Below, one piece after another: positions 33,030 through 44,159 of a stretch of DNA of 64,000 nt. A model generated the notes under the pieces. That model did not search any database. It worked only from the letters and a program-made list of their open reading frames with translations, and had not been told where the DNA came from. Origin of the DNA: Hofstenia miamia (Eukaryota; Xenacoelomorpha; Acoela); the NCBI GenBank assembly GCA_004352715.1, contig SCFE01000044.1:1683236-1747235 (forward strand), written 5' to 3'. Position numbers and translations under genes: made by a program. How positions within the stretch are numbered: the stretch's first letter is position 1; each line of letters opens with the position of its first letter.

Positions 33030-34660
33030 CACTATTGTTTGAATTCACAGAACTTGATAAAGTTACTTTCCTTAACAATGTTGTTGATACCTCGTCGTTC
33101 ACCTCATGTTTTTTCGGCTCATTAGATTATTTGACAAACCAGTTGTTCCCAAACCTATGTGTTGGAAAGATTTTGTTGCTTCCAGTGATCTTCCCATTGG
33201 TAAATTATTCGACAAATATTTTGTATCTGTTTTCACGTCTCCTGTTTCACTCTCACATCTTCCAGAGTTAGAAACATATGAAGTAGGCCTATGTGAAGAT
33301 TTTGTTATTACCTTAGATGACATCATTGGTCAATTGAAGAAGCTAAAAAGTGCTGGGTCTGGGAATGATGACCTGCAATTTAGCTTTTAGTTTTGCTGTT
33401 CTTTTGTCTCTCACATCTTGAATTTGTTCAATTCATTCTCAGTGCCGGTTGTTTTCCTGATTCTTGGAAGTTTTCATATATCTATCCTTTCTTAGAAATT
33501 GGTACAAATACTTTAGTTTTCACAGCTATTAGTCAACTTCCGAAACTTTCATTGGTACTAGAAAAGCCTTAGTTTATGTATATGCTCATAATTGTTAAGA
33601 AGAACCTTTCTAGCAAACAATTTGGTTTTAAAAAAAGACGTTCTACAATGACTCAATTGTTAGTTTTCTTTGACTAATTTACAATGCGTTTGATTCAGGT
33701 GAACCATCTTTTACATTATATTTGAGTTCTATAAGGCTTTTGACAAAGTGCCTCATTTCTTGCAGATTAAAAAACTAACATCTTACCATTTTGATAAAAA
33801 GTTGTTATTACTTCTCAGTTCTTGCTTATCTGACCGTTCTCTAGTCGCCATTGTAAATGGTAGCCATTCTGGTCGGTTACCAATCAGTAGTGGAGTCCCA
33901 CAATTTTCGGTATGTGGGCCATTACTGTTTCTTGTTTTCATCAACGACCTCCCTGAAGATTTTACTGAATGCTCACTATTATTGTTTTTTTGATGATCTT
34001 AAGATTACAGCCTAGAATATTACTGCTTTAAACTCGGATTTCACTTTATTACAATTTTGGTGTGTCAATAATGGCATGCATTTTAACACTTCTAAATTCC
34101 CGTTGCATATTATCCCACCACTGACTGGTGACTATATCCCAGTTATGCGTTCTGTCACTGCCTCATCGTATGACAAAAATATGGGCATTACAATATCTTC
34201 CAATTTAAACTTGTCTCTACATATCAATAATAAATTGAAAACCTGTAACTTCTTATTCAAGAAACTTACATGTACTATCCATTTCAATGTTAACTCCCAA
34301 AACAAAGGGTGTCCTTATAAATCCCTAATTTTATCCAATTTCCGTCCAACTGCAGTTGCTGGATCTTCTGTTTTTCAGAAAACTGCTTAATGGTCCTTAT
34401 GACCTCCTAGTAGGAGGCTGCTACATACCAAGATAATCAAATGTTAGATCTAGCATACCACAGCTTTTCAGGGCGCGCCCATTCCGCAAGGCCAAAACGC
34501 TGCAATCTTTCTTTAGAACAATAATTCCCTTAATCAATTTCTTTAATCTTCTCACAAAAATTAATCTATATAATCCTTTTACTTATGTCAAACCTGAATT
34601 ATATTCTCTCTTGTGGAACTTTTTCGTTAACAAATTCGACTAGTCGACTTTTTGTACATC
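33030..34660 (+). pseudogene. LINE ORF2 remnant (linker, RT, C-terminus)
   Basis: 33106-33390 contains FDKYFVSVFTSPVSL, then ITLDDIIGQLKKLKSAGS, the pre-RT linker and the LK-x-x-KSxGxD motif. 33748-33993 holds the RT core: FYKAFDKVPH near 33724, SGRLPISSGVPQFSVCGPLL near 33870 (family PQGSVLGPLL) and FLVFINDLP near 33938. The YADD motif is lost. 34000-34390 matches the post-RT domain (QFWCVNNGMHFNTSKF, then KNMGITISSNLNLSLHI). 34470-34650 matches the C-terminal arm (a single-frame R..TLQSFF segment). A CR1/Jockey-like clade fits. Full of frameshifts. Confidence 0.82.
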
Positions 34661-35099
34661 ATTTTTAGTTTGCTGTTGTTCTAAGTGTCGTATAATTAGT
34701 AGGCTGCATTTTTGCTAATTACTAATTTACTAGTATTTGAGGAGAAAACGTAATTATCAAAGTACTAATTTAGAACTTATTGGTTTTCAATAATCAATTG
34801 ATTCAAACGAAGTCTTTGAAACCTATTTTTACAGATGTAATTCTCTAAAATGATATAATCTAAAAATTTGTTTACATTGCGTCGGAATGTGCGTTGCATG
34901 ATTTCATCTATTGGAAAATTTCCCCACTATCCAATAAAAATAAAAAGGCTTCGAATACAGCAGTTTCTCAGATAAAGCCGGGTAGACCAATTCTTATCAT
35001 CACTTATTTCTGCATCCACATAATCAGGAGAACAATATTATAGTAGATATGAAAGGTATTGAGAGTTTCAGATCATCACATAATCTTAGATGAGGGGTG

Positions 35100-35232
35100 G
35101 TCAAGTATTTAATTTCAGAATATCAGAATTCATACTATGGAGTTTTGTATCCAGGATGCTGGGAGGAAGACGGAGCCAAGTGACATAACAGGAAGGGCGA
35201 TGCCCCCTCCCCCTTTAGCCAAGGCCCTTCCA
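35100..35232. repeat. Right-half copy of the 29292-29546 MITE family
   Basis: ACTATGGAGTTTTGTATC and the GC-rich end (GGCGATGCCCCCTCCCC, then TAGCCAAGGCCCTT) parallel 29467-29546. The left half is missing. Confidence 0.55.
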
Positions 35233-35307
35233 ACATAATAAGCATACACAGCCCAATTAAAAGTGTTTGAAAAATTCAATTTTCCCCGCAAAGGTTAGTG
35301 TTCAAGC

Positions 35308-35985
35308 CAGAAATGGAATAGGGTTGAGATTTTAAAATCCGACCCGAACCCGATTTGCTCTACCCGAACTTGAAATGAAAATTTTAAACAAATTTCAACC
35401 CGATTTCAGCCCGAATTTCAAAAATCAAGTATTAAATTTATAAAAATTATTATTCTTAAATCTGTATTTAAAATTTGATTTTTTTGATGTTTTGAAAAAG
35501 ATTTTTTTCTAAGGCTTCTATGGTGTCAGCTGCCAGTGAGGAGCGGTTTTCAGTAGACAACAAGAAGAGAAGTCTTTCTGAGATCGACCAGGTGTCTTTT
35601 TAAAAATAAATCGAGATGGAAATCTTTTTATTAGAAGATAATTCATTCAGGACAAACTAAAATGCTTGCAGATGCAAGCTAAAATGTCTATAAATACAAA
35701 ACCCTAGTTTTTATTCTTTGTTCAAGTCATTCGTGCTGCTGATTAGTTTACTTTTAGACTTAGCAATCATCTTCTTACCATTATAAACACACTGATATGA
35801 GTTAGTCCACTTTAATCCAACTGAATTGTTCAGTAAGTTGAAATGTCCTTTACATTATACAAATTACAATGATCACAAAAAATTGCAATATTATTACAAT
35901 TATTAAAACTGCGAAAAAATTTCTTTCACCCCAACTCAACCTGTTTTGCATTCAAAAACTCAACCCGAACCTGATTCCACCTCTG
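35308..35985 (+). mobile_element. hAT-type element with CCCGAAC-rich ends and transposase remnant
   Basis: Begins CAGAAATGGAATAGGGTTGAG. Its end, read in reverse, is CAGAGGTGGAATCAGGTTCGG, so the terminal repeats match imperfectly. Flanks GTTCAAGC (35300-35307) and ATTCCAGC (35986-35993) agree at 6 of 8 bases, a plausible aged 8-bp duplication. Inside, about 35517-35600 encodes SAASEERFSVDNKKRSLSE, resembling the hAT C-terminal dimerisation domain. The subterminal regions repeat ACCCGAACC. Confidence 0.7.
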
Positions 35986-36022
35986 ATTCCAGCATATTCC
36001 TCCTACGCATGCTACTTATTCT

Positions 36023-36455
36023 AACATCTCAACACAACCTCTATGAATTTATAGTGTAGCAAGCTAGAAATTTTTCAGAGAAATACTCACCACTACAAAA
36101 TGCAATTGACTTTGTTTAGAAAATAGACAAACTGTAGGCCTACATTTCCATAAAATTGAATGCATCTAATTCAAACAAGAATATTATCACAAGAAAAAGA
36201 CTATTCCCAGAATATCCTATGTCCCCCACTCATATAATTCCAATATCTCAACACAAACTCCATGAATTCTAGTGTAGCAAGCTAGAAATTTTTCAGAGAA
36301 ATACTCACCTCTACAAAGTGCAATTGATTTTGTTTAGAAAATAGACAAACTGTAGGCCTACATTTCCATAAAATTGAATGCATCTAATTCAAACAAGAAT
36401 ATTATCACAAGAAAAAGACTATTCCCAGATTATCCTATAGCCCCACTCAAATAAT
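36023..36455. repeat. Tandem duplication, period about 218 bp
   Basis: Two adjacent, nearly identical units. For example, CTATTCCCAG is at 36201 and 36419, and GTAGGCCTACATTTCC occurs in both. Neither codes for anything recognisable. Confidence 0.85.
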
Positions 36456-36471
36456 TGCGAAAGTATGCTAG

Positions 36472-36630
36472 TTTTAACCCTAGGTTTAACCCAAACTCTT
36501 TCCCCAACCTTAACATTAACCCAATCCATAACCCATAACGAAGCCAACTCACATTTAGTCCTAACCCTAACCGGAGATTATGCGATTAATCGCGTAGTCC
36601 CCGCCCTAACCCAAACCATACCCCAAACAA
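36472..36630. repeat. Degenerate CCCTAA-type (telomere-like) patch
   Basis: TTTTAACCCTAGG, CCTAACCCTAACCGG and many TAACCC/CCTAACCC variants occur in about 160 bp. This is an interstitial relic of telomere-type repeats or a degenerate satellite. Its centre carries GATTATGCGATTAATCGCG, which resembles the hAT end at 37430. Confidence 0.6.
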
Positions 36631-36639
36631 TATGTAGAA

Positions 36640-37400
36640 GGGACATGCAAATTTATTATTATATATTAGTAAGTTTCAATATGAATTATAAAATAATTAT
36701 AATATACTACAATTAATATGCTAATTAGTGGTTCAACCACGCGAATTTTGTTTGTTTACAAAGCTATTTTAGGATTTGGCAATGTTTATTCAATCAAATC
36801 AACACAGCGCCTTTTCCCTCCAATCTTTTCATGTAGTTACTTCTTCTTAATAGGCTTTGCTTTGTTTGCATAATTTAAAATGAATATGTTTTCATTGAAT
36901 CATGGTGAAGAACATTATTAGTATAATTACAGGTTCTATAGTTTGGGTTAAGCTTACGTTTAGTGTAGAATTTAGCTTAAAGTTAGAGTGGTGCTTAGGA
37001 TTATGTTTTAAATTTACAAATCTCTTGAAAGCCGCATCAATGCTCGTTTTGGACGTTTATGGACACTCAAAAAAGTATTAATTGTTAATTTTGTATATAA
37101 ATTTAACTTTTGTTACATTTCTAAACCTAATAATTTACTCCTGAAATAAAATGTTTGTTTGATTGTTCAACATATGCAGGTGTGCGATCCTTTTTGAACA
37201 GGCCAAAGATTTTGAAATGGAAAGTATTCAGACAAATGTTATAATATAAGAAAAAACTTTGTTATAATTATTATTGACGAACTATACAGTATAATAGTTT
37301 AAGTTGCCTCAGAAAAATAGCTGTATCCTTCAACAATTAATGAAATGCCAATTTTTTAAATGTGTGCGAAACTTTATTGCCACAATTGTATTGGCTACTC
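36640..37400. other. No feature recognised
   Basis: AT-rich sequence without recognisable coding or terminal repeats. Confidence 0.4.
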
Positions 37401-37405
37401 CTGTA

Positions 37406-37836
37406 CAGGGATCGTTAGATTTTAATCGCGATTAATCGTATGAAAAAAATTTTGGCGATAGATTAATCGTAATCGCTGCTGCCAGAAGATTAATAATCGC
37501 GATTAATCGTCGATTAATCTACTTCTGAATAAAAATATTCAAAATACAATATATCAATTGAAAGATATTCAAAATAGAAAATATCAACTATTATTGTTAT
37601 TTGAGATTATTTCCTGAAGTCATTTTAGTCCACATGTGCTTGTTAGGGTAAAGAAATATTTGTATTTCTAAGTTGAGGGGTAATAAATGATTTCGGTAAT
37701 CAGATAGAGCATAACCAGCTTTGCTGAACAGTCTCTGAACCTGTTTAGAAGCTGGCGTGATAAAATTGAGGATCCTTATATATAGAATTAGGCGACATCC
37801 GACACTTCCTAAGTATGTTAGATGCCTAATCATCAC
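37406..37836 (-). pseudogene. hAT transposase C-terminal (dimerisation) domain with adjacent 3' terminus
   Basis: The minus-strand frame 37597-37836 contains FITPASKQVQRLFSKAGYAL then LSDYRNHLLPLNLEIQIFL, the hAT C-terminal signature (PASSxxxERxFSxAG, R..L.P..V..L.FL). Just beyond its stop lie ATTAATCGCGATTAATCG repeats (37430-37520) and a CAGGGATCG end at 37406, consistent with the 3' terminus of the same hAT element. The 5' part was not found. Confidence 0.75.
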
Positions 37837-37894
37837 GATCTTCTTCTATGCCCGGTGTTAAGGTTTTCTTTTGTAAAACATCCCTAGTTGAAAA

Positions 37895-38120
37895 ATCTTT
37901 AAAAACTTTGCAGAAACTTCAATTTACATTAAAATCTTTGAAGAAATTGCAGATCTTTAAAGAAAAGTAATTTTTTAATTAAAAATCTTTAAAGATACGC
38001 AATTCTTGTATAAAATTGAAGAAATTACAGATCTTTAAAGAATATAAACTTTTATCTTAAGAGATCCTTAAAGAAATAAATTTCTTGTTAAAAGAATCAA
38101 AGAAATTGCAGATCATTATT
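37895..38120. repeat. Three imperfect tandem units of about 80 bp
   Basis: GAAGAAATTGCAGATCTTTAA-like blocks recur at about 37940, 38022 and 38098, each with an AAATCTTTAAAGA palindromic core. Confidence 0.6.
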
Positions 38121-38396
38121 TTATGTTGAACAGTTTTAGTAGCATATATGTTTCTAGGTTTGACTTAGCAACATAGAATTTCTTTATCATATTATAAGAC
38201 TTTAGAAATACCATACATTTAGCGAATATTTCAAACATATACATATTTTCCTGCCCCTGTATATGTATGGATGTAAATATTAAGCAAATAGGACAACACA
38301 GCAGAAATTTTTTGATTTTTTTTATCAAATCGATCGACGCAAGTCCCTTAAAATCTTATGAAAAAAACAAGTTGGGAGATGTCTTTCCTCTCCTAA

Positions 38397-38537
38397 GGCC
38401 ACGGTTAGACTATGTGATTGATCACGCATGATCTGTCACATTTTGATAAAATCACACGTCTAACCACCGAGATAATTAGCGATGTGACGTGGTTAAGTAA
38501 TTTTTCTTGCTACCAATCACGTAGTCTAACCGTAGCC
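38397..38537. mobile_element. PIF/Harbinger-like MITE, 141 bp
   Basis: Starts GGCCACGGTTAGACTATGTG and ends with the near complement CACGTAGTCTAACCGTAGCC. It is flanked by TAA on both sides (38394-38396 and 38538-38540). A 3-bp TAA/TTA duplication and GGC-type ends fit PIF/Harbinger MITEs. A central GATAATTAGCGATGTGACG is shared with 40638-40956. Confidence 0.8.
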
Positions 38538-38810
38538 TAATGCAACACTACTATTGTGTCAACGAGAATTAAGTTCATAAAGTTTACAATTGGAAATCTT
38601 AGTAAATAGTAATTACACCAACCAATAGAGCACTGGAATATTCCATCCAATGAGAATTCACACTAATCACAAATTTCATTTTAAAATGCCGCAGTGAGGC
38701 GCTACGATCTAATGCGTGTTACGCATAGAATGTTAATCAATTCTTGTAGCGTACAATTTTCAAAATATTTACATCTGCGAAAATTTAATTAAACGTGTGT
38801 ACATTTGCTA

Positions 38811-39378
38811 ATGCTATGGAAGAACACACGTAGAACAGTTGTGGATTCGGATATGTACCATTCTCCGAAGGACCAAACCGTGCAAATTGATAGAGCTACG
38901 TTGGACCATTTAAAACGTGTACACTTGCAATCAACCGAGAAGAAGTTTACGCGCACACGTACGTTTAAATTTCTAAAAGCCGCGGGTAACACTTTTCTTA
39001 TTCTCGCTTACGTTGTTCTTGGTGGAATTATGTTTTCGGAATTCGAGGAGCAACATAGCAAACAAATGAAAATTGATTCCATCACTTCATTACGTAGGGT
39101 TATTGACAAGTTCGACGATGAGAATCCCGCATTTGAGCGGAAAGATATTCTACGTCTGATTGCTTCCATGTCGGAATCCTGCCGCTTTACTGTTGACTTC
39201 TGCGGGTTGGCTGTGAAACAAGAAGATACCAAATTATACAATAACATCCCCAAAACAAATAGCGTTGAATTGCTCGCAGTTAAAAATCTTTTTACTGAAG
39301 ATTATCTGGAAGACTTAAAAAGCGAGTGGAACTACCGCTCTGGAATGTATTTTGCTTTTACTACAATTACTACAATCG
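38811..39378 (+). CDS. Two-pore-domain (K2P) potassium channel, first coding exon
   Basis: An in-frame TAA at 38790 makes the ATG at 38811 (MLWKNTRRTVVDSDM) the first start. The exon encodes 189 residues plus the first base of codon 190. An intracellular N-terminus (1-58) is followed by the first membrane helix (about 59-77, NTFLILAYVVLGGIMFSEF). Then comes a long extracellular loop (78-171) of cap-domain length with cysteines at about 124 and 131, and the first pore loop WNYRSGMYFAFTTITTIG. The GYG filter is cut after the first base of its glycine by a consensus donor (ATCG/GTAAGT at 39378/39379). An intron in this codon is, to my knowledge, common in K2P genes. The channel would carry background K+ current at the plasma membrane. 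The remaining three helices and second pore loop are not seen. The subfamily was not determined. Confidence 0.88.
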
Positions 39379-40637
39379 GTAAGTTTTTCTTAGATTTGCT
39401 AATATAGTTGGGTGTTCATAACTTAACTCAGTGTAACTAACGCCGCTGGTATAATTGTAATGTTAATTAGTTACAATGTTAATGTTAAAAGGTAAACATC
39501 AAATAACAACTTTTGTGCTGTTAAAACTGCAATGAAACCCACAATGAGAAATTGATCGTAACATATGTTTTTCAAATGTTACTAATTCACTGCTTCGTAT
39601 TGTCTCACGCTAGCTAAACAAAAAGAATTCATCTTGACTACGCCTTACATAGTATCAAACTTAATTTCCTACTCTTATGATGTTCAAATAGCATGGAATT
39701 ATACTTCAAATTAAAGACATTTTGTTTTTTGAATAATCAACTCATCATCATATAGATATATATTATTCCTATTTGATTAGCATTCCATTCACATAAGATT
39801 GGGTATAAGTACCTTAAAAAGCACCATCGTTTTTTAGAAAAAATACTTTTTATATATTGAAAAATTTATTCAAAATCAATAAATATAGTTCGGAGTCGTT
39901 TAAATCCCATAGAGCAGAATTCATGTAGATGAACATAGATTTCTAAAATCAGCGTCATAACTTTGGTTACCGTTTTAATGTAAAAAAATCAATGGTTTAC
40001 TCCATGTTCGCTCTTTATCTGTATTGATGGATTGAATTGCAAATGAAATCAAGGAATAAAGCCTAGTACCAAATCGCCAAGCAGTAATTTTGATTCAACA
40101 TATTGACAAACTATTTTTTATTTTAACTTTAATTGTACTGTTTTAATCACAATGATTTATCATTGGAAACAATTTTTATGAATCCACTACATCTAATGTG
40201 TGAATGATAGTTGCAATTAGTATTTAAACTTCATGTTTATTCAATTGTCTATTTTTTATGTGGCTGTTCTGTTGATTACTCTAGCCCCTAAACAATACGC
40301 TGGCTGCACCACTTTCTATGATAAGTATAATCCGGTTAAAATGAATTTCAAAGAACCAGCCAATCTGATGCTCATTATATCCCATATACTGTGGTTATTT
40401 AAATTCACTGAATTTTATATGATTTATTGTCTAAATATACATATATGTATAAATTATTTCCTCAAATGGTCTGTTTCGATTTTCGGAAAAATAAGAACCA
40501 GTTTCTGGTGGCCCTAGTCATTTTACATGAAAACCCATGGGAATTTTTAGATCTATCGATCTCATGTCCAATGAACTAGCTTCTCTATTCATACTGCTCA
40601 ACTGAAATTATTTACAACTGCTGTTTTGGCATTTTAT
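39379..40637 (+). other. Start of K2P intron; otherwise nothing recognised
   Basis: Begins with the GTAAGT donor. The ORF at 40233-40517 has hydrophobic stretches but no K2P pore or other motif. No acceptor followed by a YG-starting pore segment was found. Confidence 0.5.
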
Positions 40638-40956
40638 GCCAAGTTTAGACTAGTGATTCGTTCAAAAGTGATCTGTCACATTTTCATTGAATTGCACGTC
40701 TAACCACCCGAGATAATTAGCGATGTGACGATCACAAAGAAATCGTGCGCGTTCGATTTCCTTGTGATCGTCACATCGCCAATTATGGTTAGACATGCTA
40801 TTTTTTCAAATGTGACAGATCACTTTTAACCAATCACCTAGTCTAACCGTAGGCTTACAAACCGTCACGTCGCTAATTATCTCGGGTGGTTAGACAAGCG
40901 ATTCTAACAAATTATGACAGATCACGCGTGACCAATCATATAGCTTAACCGTAGCC
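40638..40956. mobile_element. Composite of Harbinger-like MITE units
   Basis: The first unit (40638-40854) runs from GCCAAGTTTAGACTAG to CTAGTCTAACCGTAGGC. Its middle is a palindrome around GAAATCGTGCGCGTTCGATTTC. A right-half unit (40855-40956) follows, ending TTAACCGTAGCC before TAA. All share GATAATTAGCGATGTGACG and GTGACAGATCAC blocks with the MITE at 38397. Confidence 0.7.
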
Positions 40957-41911
40957 TAACAAATTGCAAAAGTCCATGTAGGTACATCCCATTTCTAGCT
41001 TAAAGCGTATTTATAATGTAATGCTAGATAAAGTAATGCATAATTGCTTCCGACAATTTGTTTTGTGTGCAACACTTGTTCAGAATCAAATTTCTTGAAG
41101 AGTTTTCCGAAATTTGCGCGGGAATTCTTGTGTTATCAGGTGTTGTTTCCAATACAGAATAGTCTGATAAACACATGTAAGCAAATTCACAACAGATTCT
41201 CTTCAAAGATAGATTTTACTTGCTTTCCACAATACAATAGCATCATTTGCGTCACAAATATTATTGCCATATAAATTGGAATCGGTGTAATAAAAATTGT
41301 GGTGAATAATTACTGGATTCGAACGTATTCTTCTTATACTGCATGCAGTTTTGCATATTTAAAGATTATGCTGAACATGCACCCCGAAATATTTTAATAA
41401 TAAGGCTGTAAAATGTCATTAATTGCAGTGGTTTGTAGTAAAAAAATGCACATTGCGGTATTAGCCGTGAAGTTTTTTCTCTGCGGAGAAAATAATTTCA
41501 CAAGACCTATACTTCGCTCATCTCCACCCTATAGTGAAACCAGCACTGGAATTTTTTGTAGTTTGATTTGATTTTTCACATGTTTATTTGTAGATTTTAT
41601 TCCATAGATAAACATTCACCCCTGCACCTATTGAATTTTAGGCTTAGGGATTATTTCCCGATTAGGGGAATGCGATACGCGCTTAGTTCGGTTAGCCAAA
41701 AAATTTCACACGGTTTCTACAGCTGTGTTTCCTATATATTAATGTTCTTGATATTATTAAGGAATTGCACACAATGTCATTATTTATGATTCGTCACATT
41801 TCATGCATTTAAAATGAGATTACTTTAAGCAAGTATTATTTGTTCTAGATATAAAACTTAACCAAGGCTGTAATGTAGACGACGCCCAGACTACATTAGT
41901 TATCATCAATA
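40957..41911. other. No feature recognised
   Basis: AT-rich sequence without coding similarity or repeats I can name. Confidence 0.4.
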
Positions 41912-41919
41912 CTTTCATG

Positions 41920-42306
41920 CAGACTTGTCAATGTCAACGAGCCGACATTTCCAAGCTCGGCTCGGTTCGGCTAGTTTAAATTTTAGGTAAGTTCGGCTCA
42001 GCTCGCCACATAAAATCTTTAAATGAGGCTCATTTTAGCTCGGTATTTTTTTAAAAATATTGTGCTCAAAGAATTTTTTACATAGCTCTTCCTATTATTT
42101 AATAAACATTTCTTCAATAAGATTATAGGAAAGGCATACTGACTGCAAAAATAGGAAAAATCTCCATAATCAAATTAACAAGCAGAACTATAAACTTGCT
42201 TTGACTAAAATAGGCTCGTTTTGGGCTCGTTGTATATCAAATGCTGTGCTCAAGCACGGCTCTGCTCGGCTCGACTCGTTAGAAGCTCGGCTCGTTGACA
42301 AGTATA
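41920..42306. mobile_element. hAT-type MITE with GGCTCG-rich ends, 387 bp
   Basis: ACTTGTCAATGTCAACGAGC at the left (41921) and GCTCGGCTCGTTGACAAGT at the right are inverted. Flanks CTTTCATG (41912-41919) and CTTGCATG (42307-42314) match at 7 of 8 bases. Subterminal GGCTCG/CGAGCC copies are dense at both ends, with an AT-rich middle. Confidence 0.75.
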
Positions 42307-42314
42307 CTTGCATG

Positions 42315-43925
42315 TAATATAATAATCTACAATGGCAATGTGTCCAAGGATTTTGTTAAAATCTAGTTCCATCTCACATTGCAACATTCTTGCAATACAT
42401 GTGGATACGACATCTATGGATACAATCTACTAAATAGAGTATTCATCAAAAAATGTCCAAAGATGCTTTTCTAAGAAAATATTGTTCCATAAATATCTGA
42501 TAATCTCAGATTGTAAGAGTATATGCACGCTTCCCTTCATAGCTGAAAAGCCTGAAATGCTCAATAACATTGCGAACTTCTGTAGCATTTAATATTGGCA
42601 AATAGTGTTAAAAATTATGCATTAAACCAATTTTATTGGAGTGAAATATTTGTAACCAAAGCATTGCAAGAAAATTTTTAATTACACAAACGCCAACGCA
42701 AAATACACCTAAATATTACAAATCCACCATATGTCCAAAGCCGAATTCCTTTGTAGTCAATCATTACTATGCTGGCTTTCATTTATCACCAGGATTCGAA
42801 GGTAGGCTTCACTGACCCAGTTTAAGCACCAATTATTAGCCTGAAAACCACATTCATCGTTTCATTGCAAGATATTACTCTTGAATGTGGAAAATGTATC
42901 TCATTGGGAAATGAAGATATACACCTTTTCGTATCCCACATAAAAAAGTTTTGAGCCTCAGCTAATTTTAGGACATTCTTAATTTTTTATGTAAGAAATC
43001 AATCGCATTTTTGTGAAGTTGGATTTAAATTATTGATAAGTATATCAAGGCAATGGAAATAATTTGTAGCATATTCACTATTTAATTAAAAATATGTAAT
43101 TGATGCAGTTGAGAGTGATTCACAACAAATAATTATTTTACAATAACTGCCATATTTAAACTACGAGTTTTGCAGTCCAAAGAAATGAAATTCGCTTTGA
43201 GTCGAATTCGAAATTTAGAAATTTGGAAACGAAATATATTTTTTTTACAATATTTTAAATACTACTAACATCTCGAGTAGCATTTGACTTCAGGCGAGAC
43301 CTGAGTGATCAAGAGCTTGTTTGATTCGTCTGTTGCTGGTAGGACAGCGCTAGAAGCTCACTTGCTTGCCCGTTGGCCATACTGGTATTTCTGGTAAAAA
43401 ATCTGAGGTGAAATTTTGCTGCAAATTTTTTTACAGTGGAAATAGTCAAATTCATATGCTAAGCATCGCCATGATTTTTAGTAAGTGCATATTCAATTCA
43501 CATTTAATAACCGAAAAAATCGAATTATATTTGCAACCATGCTAAAGCTTTGCGGTGCCTACCTGGGAAAGTTTAAATCGTGGCCTGGCTGGAAATATTG
43601 AGTCAAGCCTCCACCTCTAGTCCTGGTGAAGAAAGATATATGCATTTAAAATGATAAATAAGAATATTTCGATAATCTGTTAATCTATGTAAACAAAAAC
43701 ATAGATCAAAGATATCTTGTAAATTTGCTTTTCCTTGGTGATCTTAGACTGTTGTCTAGACAAATTTAATATCCCAATACCACCATCAGAAATATACGAA
43801 CTTCCAAAACGGAAAATCCCAATCCGATTGTATACATAGCTCTTAGATCCCGGGCAGTGTGGAGTGTATTTGTTAGTTGACGTAAAAAAGCTTTGTCTAA
43901 ATAATCCATATACATATTTCAAGCC
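42315..43925. other. No feature recognised
   Basis: AT-rich non-coding sequence. A more GC-balanced patch near 43290-43380 has no identifiable content. Confidence 0.35.
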
Positions 43926-43926
43926 A

Positions 43927-44158
43927 TTAGTAATGTGCGGGTATGGGTACCACCCGCAGGTACCCGGGTTTACCCGAATGTGCCCGCGGATAAGACTGTG
44001 TGCACATGGTTATTATTCGGTACGCGTGGGTATGAGTTAGCTTATCATTTCACATGATCTATATTGTTTTATTATTCTTCATTTTCGGTTACGGCTAATA
44101 AAGTATTTTTGACGGTCGGGTGCAGCATTAAAAAACTCTAACTCGCACATCGCACTGC
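43927..44158. mobile_element. Candidate hAT-type element with ACCCG-rich left end
   Basis: TAGTAATGTGCGGGTATGGG at 43928 resembles the left end at 27253 (TAGTGGTGTGCGGG). It is followed by ACCCGCAGGTACCCGGG and further ACCCG motifs. A weak inverted counterpart (TCGCACATCGCACTG) lies at 44146-44160. No target duplication was seen. Confidence 0.35.
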
Positions 44159-44159
44159 C

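Noticed and set aside
40233-40517. Hydrophobic ORF after the K2P exon as a membrane exon
   Set aside because: No splice acceptor in the right phase, no pore motif, and composition is what AT-rich DNA gives by chance.
41320-41345. Possible tRNA B box (GTTCGAATCC on the minus strand)
   Set aside because: No A box or cloverleaf can be formed from the flanking sequence.
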